In this document: piece after piece, positions 32,565 to 36,442 of the stretch
How positions within the stretch are numbered: the stretch's first letter is position 1
Layout of the letters: every line of letters starts with the position of its first letter
NCBI GenBank assembly: GCA_913051705.1
Contig: CAJXCW010000017.1
Location: 1 to 36,442, forward strand
DNA: 36,442 bases
Direction of reading: 5' to 3'
Source: an uncultured bacterium
GTDB taxonomy: Bacteria; JAAXHH01
Notes under the pieces: model-generated
Told to the model about the DNA's origin: nothing
The model's input: only the letters and a program-made list of their open reading frames with translations
Database searches by the model: none
Translations under genes and position numbers: made by a program

Positions 32565-32928
32565 GAATTGTTGAATCCCTTTCGAAAAATGGCCATAGCT
32601 TGCAAGGCATGAAAAAAAATCTTCGGATCAGGTTTTTTACACCGACAGCTTCAGAGATAGTACTATGACCGACCTGGTTTTGCAAAGAAAATTGCTCAAT
32701 TTTATTGGCCTGCATGGCCACAGAGCCATTGGTTATCAGACCATTACGCATCTTCTGTTAACCACTATCTTAAATGAGTCACGCAGGTAGGAACGATATA
32801 AGCGCTTGCACCGGAAAATCAAGGGAAATAATGGATACGGGAAGAATATGGCTATGCAACAATTTTGAACCGAACTTGACACCGGCGGCCATTCAGCTTA
32901 GACTGATGATAAAAAGGATGAAGATGGG
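32565..32928. other. Gene-free 364-bp gap
   Basis: No gene is supported. On the minus strand TTGCAA (32680-32685), 17 bp, TACTAT (32657-32662) is a modest promoter candidate for the M20 peptidase. The right part may be decayed DNA upstream of the glycosidase fragment at 32929. Confidence 0.35.
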
Positions 32929-33165
32929 ATGGATGAATTTTACGAAACAGTGATCCCCGATACGTTGTCTGATGATGGTAAGTCAATCAGGCGTCAGGCG
33001 TTCGCCGGCCTGCTATGGCGTAAGCAGTTTTACCATTATGTGGTTCAGCAATGGATCGAGGGGGATGAGACCATGCCACCGCCACCGGATGAGCGGAAAA
33101 ACGGCAGGAATCATCAGTGGCCCCATCTTTTTAACCGAGTCATCAAACAGGATGGACCGGTATGA
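32929..33165 (+). pseudogene. Fragment of an MGH1-like glycoside hydrolase gene
   Basis: A 78-codon frame that reads as an internal piece of the large MGH1-like glycosidase/glucosidase family (proteins of about 880 residues): DEFYETVIPDTL, RRQAFAGLLWRKQFYHYVVQQWIEGD, PPPPDERKNGRNHQWPHLFNR. In full-length members this block continues into a NRDVISMPDKWEYPW-type sequence; here it turns into VIKQDGPV and stops. Upstream the same frame meets a TAG only nine codons before the ATG. Both ends are therefore lost. A purine-rich AAGGATGAAGATGGG before the ATG could still allow translation. It lies 35 bp before the channel gene and is most likely a relic rather than a functional small protein. Confidence 0.7.
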
Positions 33166-33200
33166 TTGCCAAGTTGTTACAACAAAGTGGAGAATAATAC

Positions 33201-34895
33201 ATGAGTACGTTTCTGTCCCGATATGTCGGCTACATCCGTGATCGGATCGGTGAGGACAATCTAAAATTTGTTTATCGGTTTTTCCTGGTAATGATGGCGC
33301 TTATCCTGACCTATACCATCCTCTTCCATCTGCTTCAGGAACGGGAAGGCCATGTGCATACCTGGTTCACCGGCCTTTACTGGACGCTGACAACCATGAC
33401 CACGCTGGGTTATGGTGATATTACCTTTCAGACGGATCTTGGACGTATTTTCACTGTTTGCGTTCTGCTCACTGGCATGATTACCCTGCTGATTATCCTG
33501 CCGTTCGCCTTCATTGAATTTGTGTATCAACCCTGGATGAAAGCCCAATCGAAATCGCGCGCGCCTGTTGAGCTGTCTGATGAAATACGGGATCATGTCG
33601 TAATCACCCATTACGATGAGGTGACCCATAATCTCATCACCAAACTACGACAATACGACTATGAATATGTTCTGGTTATAGCAGATCTGGATGAAGCCCT
33701 GCAATTACATGATCAGGGGTTTAATATTGTGCACGGCGATCTGGATAATCCGTCTACCTATCGCAAGGTCCATGTGGACCAGGCCGCCCTGGTAACGATC
33801 ACCTCGAAAGATACGGTAAATACCAGTGTCGCATTCACGGTCCGTGACATCAGTGAAAAGGTGCCGATCATCACAACGGCAAACTCACTTGCCTCTGTAA
33901 ATATTTTAGAACTGGCGGGCAGTACGCATGTCATTCAGTTGGGACAACAGATGGGCCGATTCCTTGGTCGCATGGCGACGGGGGTGGATTCCATGTCCCA
34001 TGTGATCGGAAAAGTGGAGGGTTTGATGTTCGCAGAGGCCAGCATAGATGGTACGCCTCTCGTCGATAAAACACTCAAAGAAACACGCCTGCGGGAACTC
34101 ACCGGTGTGACGGTGGTCGGCGTATGGGAACGAGGCCGATTTGAGCCGGCGACAGCCGAGACCCTCTTGCCGGAACGCATCATCCTCGTTTTGATGGGTA
34201 CGGAAGAGCAGATTATGGCTTACAATGAATTGTTTGCCATCTATCATGTCTCTGAAGCGCCGATTATTATTATCGGCGGCGGCCGGGTCGGACGAGCTGC
34301 CGGAGCGACCCTGGCGGAAAACAATGTGGATTACCGGATTATTGAACAACGACAGGATAGAAGCAAAGATAATGATAAATATATCTTCGGAGATGCTGCC
34401 GATCTGGAAATACTAAAACAGGCCGGTATCATGGAATCACCCACGGTGATCATTACCTCCCATGAGGACGATACCAATGTCTATCTGACGATCTATTGCC
34501 GACGATTACGGCCCGATATTCAAATTATCAGTCGGGCTAAATTGGAACGAAATGTGGACACGCTCCATCGGGCCGGCGCCGACTTTGTGATGTCCTATGC
34601 ATCCATGGGCGCCAATATCATTTTTAACCTGTTGAAGCGTAACGACATCGTGATGATTACGGAAGGGTTGAATCTGTTTCGTGTTAAACTGCCGGTCGAA
34701 CTGGCCGCGAAGACCATAGGAGAAACAGAAATCCAGCAAAATACAGGATGTTATATCACCGCCGTGTATGCCGGAGGGAAAATGCATGTCAATCCGGATC
34801 CTTCCATGCGCCTACCGGCAGAATCCGAGGTTATCCTCATCGGCAGCATCGAGGCGGAGAATACCTATTTGAAGATTTATGGAAAAGGGGAATAA
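33201..34895 (+). CDS. Two-TM potassium channel with two RCK (TrkA-N/C) domains
   Basis: A 564-aa membrane protein. TM1 (about 24-45) and TM2 (about 83-108) flank a pore helix and the K+ selectivity filter T67-T-L-G-Y-G72-D. Two cytoplasmic RCK modules follow, each with Rossmann and TrkA-C parts: the first near 130-330 (VVITHYDEVTH), the second from about 350 (IIIIGGGRVGRAAG) to the end. The second keeps the GxGxxG nucleotide loop; the first has lost it. This tandem, unequal arrangement recalls GsuK-type channels, gated by nucleotides and Ca2+ or other ligands. The ribosome site GTGGAG is about ten bases before the ATG. It converges with the histidine kinase gene 9 bp away. Confidence 0.92.
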   Translation: MSTFLSRYVGYIRDRIGEDNLKFVYRFFLVMMALILTYTILFHLLQEREGHVHTWFTGLYWTLTTMTTLGYGDITFQTDLGRIFTVCVLLTGMITLLIILPFAFIEFVYQPWMKAQSKSRAPVELSDEIRDHVVITHYDEVTHNLITKLRQYDYEYVLVIADLDEALQLHDQGFNIVHGDLDNPSTYRKVHVDQAALVTITSKDTVNTSVAFTVRDISEKVPIITTANSLASVNILELAGSTHVIQLGQQMGRFLGRMATGVDSMSHVIGKVEGLMFAEASIDGTPLVDKTLKETRLRELTGVTVVGVWERGRFEPATAETLLPERIILVLMGTEEQIMAYNELFAIYHVSEAPIIIIGGGRVGRAAGATLAENNVDYRIIEQRQDRSKDNDKYIFGDAADLEILKQAGIMESPTVIITSHEDDTNVYLTIYCRRLRPDIQIISRAKLERNVDTLHRAGADFVMSYASMGANIIFNLLKRNDIVMITEGLNLFRVKLPVELAAKTIGETEIQQNTGCYITAVYAGGKMHVNPDPSMRLPAESEVILIGSIEAENTYLKIYGKGE

Positions 34896-34904
34896 AAAGG
34901 GATT

Positions 34905-36442
34905 TTAATCGGTTGCCTTGCTGATCCGATTTTCAAGCGCCGGCATCAATCGCCCTATCTCGTATTCAAGATGATCCCAGGCCTCCTCCACCTCCGCAAG
35001 ATTCTTGTCCCTTCCCATAATCTCGATCCGGAACGCAGCTTCCACAGCAGGTTCGGCGGCGAAGATCCGGGCAGACCCTTTCAGCGTATGGGCGTTGCGT
35101 CGGACTTCCGGCAGGTCCTTTTCATCGATAGAGGTTCGGATCGCCTGCATGATCTTAGGCGATTCCTCCCCGAATAACTGGGCCAAATCAACAATCATAG
35201 CCTCACTGCCCCCTACCTGCTCGATGGCCTTATCCCAGTCAAATAGATCGGCATCAGGATTCTGATCAGCCCTTTCGTCCTCGATAACAGGGGGAGAGGA
35301 AAGCGATTCGTCGGATAAGGAAACTGTGTCTGTTGGATCTCCATCGACCGGAATGGCTTCTACGGCCTCATACAACAGGTCTGCCCGGATAGGTTTCGAC
35401 AGGTAGTTATCCATACCGGCTTCCAGGCATTTTTCCCGGTCTCCCTTCATGACATGTGCGGTCATGGCAATGATAGGAATATGCGCATCCTCGTCTTCTA
35501 TACTACGGATGGTCCAGGTCGCTTCCAACCCGTCCATCTCCGGCATCTGAATATCCATCAAAATCAAGTCGAACGATTCTTTCTGAAACATTTTGACGGC
35601 TTCGATACCGTTATTTGCCACGGTGACGTGGTGCCCTCGTGACTCCAACATCATTACCGCAACCCGCTGATTTACAATCCCGTCCTCGGCCAATAAAATA
35701 CGACGAGGTTGCGTGATCTTTGAAATGGATAATTGCCCACTCATCGCATCGAGGGAGGTGCCGGTTATCACATTGAATATGGTATTTAATAAATCAGATT
35801 GTTTGACCGGCTTATTAAGCATATGGGATATCCCTAACTCCTCCAGCCGTTTGAGGCCTGCCGGCTGCCCGGCTGAAGTCAGGGTAATGATAATGAGATC
35901 CTTGAATTCTGTATGCTGACGTATTTCTTCAGCCAGCATAAATCCATCCATGTCCGGCAACATAACATCTACGAGGGCTATTTTGTAATCCGGGCCATGC
36001 GCTTTAGATGCGGTTAATGCGGCCAGGGCGTCCGGGCCATCGGCGACACCGGTAGGCGCCATTTCCCAATGGTTCAACATTTCCATCAATATTAACCGGT
36101 TCGTGTCATTATCATCTACAACAAGCACCGGCATCTTATTCAGGGCACTCAGATCAGGCAGGATCTGAGCCCGAATGCTTTTTTGCTTTTCAAATTCCAC
36201 AATAAAATGGAACGTGCTCCCCTTACCTAATTCACTTTCAACCCAGATACGGCCACCCATCATCGCCGTCAATTGGGTACAGATGGCCAATCCCAAGCCC
36301 GTTCCCCCAAATCGTCGGGACATGGAACTGTCCGCCTGGCTGAATACATCGAATATCTGCTGCTGCTTGTCTTCCGGAATGCCCTCGCCGGTATCGGTTA
36401 CCCAACAATGCAATCGGACCGTCTCATCTGTTTCCGATTCAA
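34905..36442 (-). CDS. Hybrid sensor histidine kinase, C-terminal part (HATPase-REC-REC-HPt)
   Basis: The frame is open to the right edge, so the sensor and dimerisation parts are missing from the window; 511 codons are visible. In order: an ATPase domain (WVTDTGEGIP, RRFGGTGLGLAIC, GKGSTFHF), a first receiver (VLVVDDND...IALVDVMLPDMDG), a second receiver (ILLAEDGIVNQ...LILMDIQMPEMDG), and a histidine phosphotransfer domain with the phospho-acceptor His in RRNAHTLKGSARIF. Both receivers keep the phosphorylatable aspartate. The layout is that of BarA/TorS-like phosphorelay kinases. An open frame begins at TTG 36413, but the ATPase domain clearly continues upstream (ESETDETVRLHCW), so this is not the start. 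Signal and output regulator are unknown. Confidence 0.93.
   Translation of the reverse strand, partial: ESETDETVRLHCWVTDTGEGIPEDKQQQIFDVFSQADSSMSRRFGGTGLGLAICTQLTAMMGGRIWVESELGKGSTFHFIVEFEKQKSIRAQILPDLSALNKMPVLVVDDNDTNRLILMEMLNHWEMAPTGVADGPDALAALTASKAHGPDYKIALVDVMLPDMDGFMLAEEIRQHTEFKDLIIITLTSAGQPAGLKRLEELGISHMLNKPVKQSDLLNTIFNVITGTSLDAMSGQLSISKITQPRRILLAEDGIVNQRVAVMMLESRGHHVTVANNGIEAVKMFQKESFDLILMDIQMPEMDGLEATWTIRSIEDEDAHIPIIAMTAHVMKGDREKCLEAGMDNYLSKPIRADLLYEAVEAIPVDGDPTDTVSLSDESLSSPPVIEDERADQNPDADLFDWDKAIEQVGGSEAMIVDLAQLFGEESPKIMQAIRTSIDEKDLPEVRRNAHTLKGSARIFAAEPAVEAAFRIEIMGRDKNLAEVEEAWDHLEYEIGRLMPALENRISKATD

Noticed and set aside
1-36442. tRNA, rRNA, insertion sequence or phage genes
   Set aside because: No T-loop-like GTTCGAATC pattern in a cloverleaf context, no rRNA-like stretches, and no transposase, integrase or phage structural protein among the translated frames.

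Overview
This is a compact, gene-dense bacterial chromosome segment of moderate GC with no phage, IS, CRISPR, tRNA or rRNA. The gene set suggests an uncultured, probably marine or soil lineage of the Poribacteria/Latescibacteria kind: a PhyH-family oxygenase beside a Gfo/Idh/MocA oxidoreductase, a plant-type cystathionine gamma-synthase, many TPR proteins, and intergenic gaps full of 7-8 bp tandem repeats. The lineage is an inference; no marker in the window fixes it.

Layout. 1-6.4 kb (minus): an apparent operon of pirin, a 20-codon leader ORF, an HlyD-type adaptor, a CusA/CzcA-type RND pump and a PhyH-family protein whose iron-binding HxD is HGG, then the start of a Gfo/Idh/MocA gene running off the left edge. 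6.5-9.0 kb (plus): HEAT/TPR protein, TlyA rRNA methyltransferase and a GT-A-like glycosyltransferase. 9.0-9.7 kb: a decayed FN3 lipoprotein gene with hairpin-rich DNA upstream. 9.7-11.8 kb (minus): GNAT acetyltransferase and S-adenosylhomocysteinase (own promoter and terminator). 12.3-13.3 kb (plus): fatty-acid desaturase. 13.3-17.3 kb (minus): 748-aa TPR lipoprotein, an unknown 281-aa protein and a HAD phosphatase. 17.7-18.8 kb: recA, with a palindrome set in its promoter. 18.9-21.3 kb (minus): damaged methylmalonyl-CoA mutase gene, then cystathionine gamma-synthase. 21.5-24.9 kb (plus): LON-domain protein, ThiT-like thiamine transporter and the two E1 subunits of a pyruvate/acetoin dehydrogenase. 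25.0-30.0 kb (plus): dicarboxylate/glutamate symporter and two ABC exporter half-transporters, probably a heterodimer. 30.0-32.6 kb (minus): CDP-glucose 4,6-dehydratase-like enzyme and an M20 peptidase. 32.9-33.2 kb: a fragment of an MGH1-like glycosidase. 33.2-34.9 kb (plus): a potassium channel with two RCK domains. 34.9 kb to the right edge (minus): C-terminal part of a hybrid histidine kinase.

How the genes fit together. S-adenosylhomocysteinase and cystathionine gamma-synthase both serve methionine metabolism. Thiamine uptake (ThiT) lies just before a thiamine-diphosphate-dependent E1. The pirin-RND-PhyH cluster joins two predicted non-heme metal oxygenase-type proteins to a metal-type efflux pump and is the least conventional module here.

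Strong sigma70-like promoters (17-18 bp spacers) can be read before pirin, ahcY, the desaturase, the TPR lipoprotein, recA, the mutase, the LON protein and the ABC pair. They help correct several start codons. The most striking non-coding signal is a family of degenerate 7-8 bp tandem repeats that abut gene 3' ends, sometimes supply the stop codon, and form hairpins between convergent genes.
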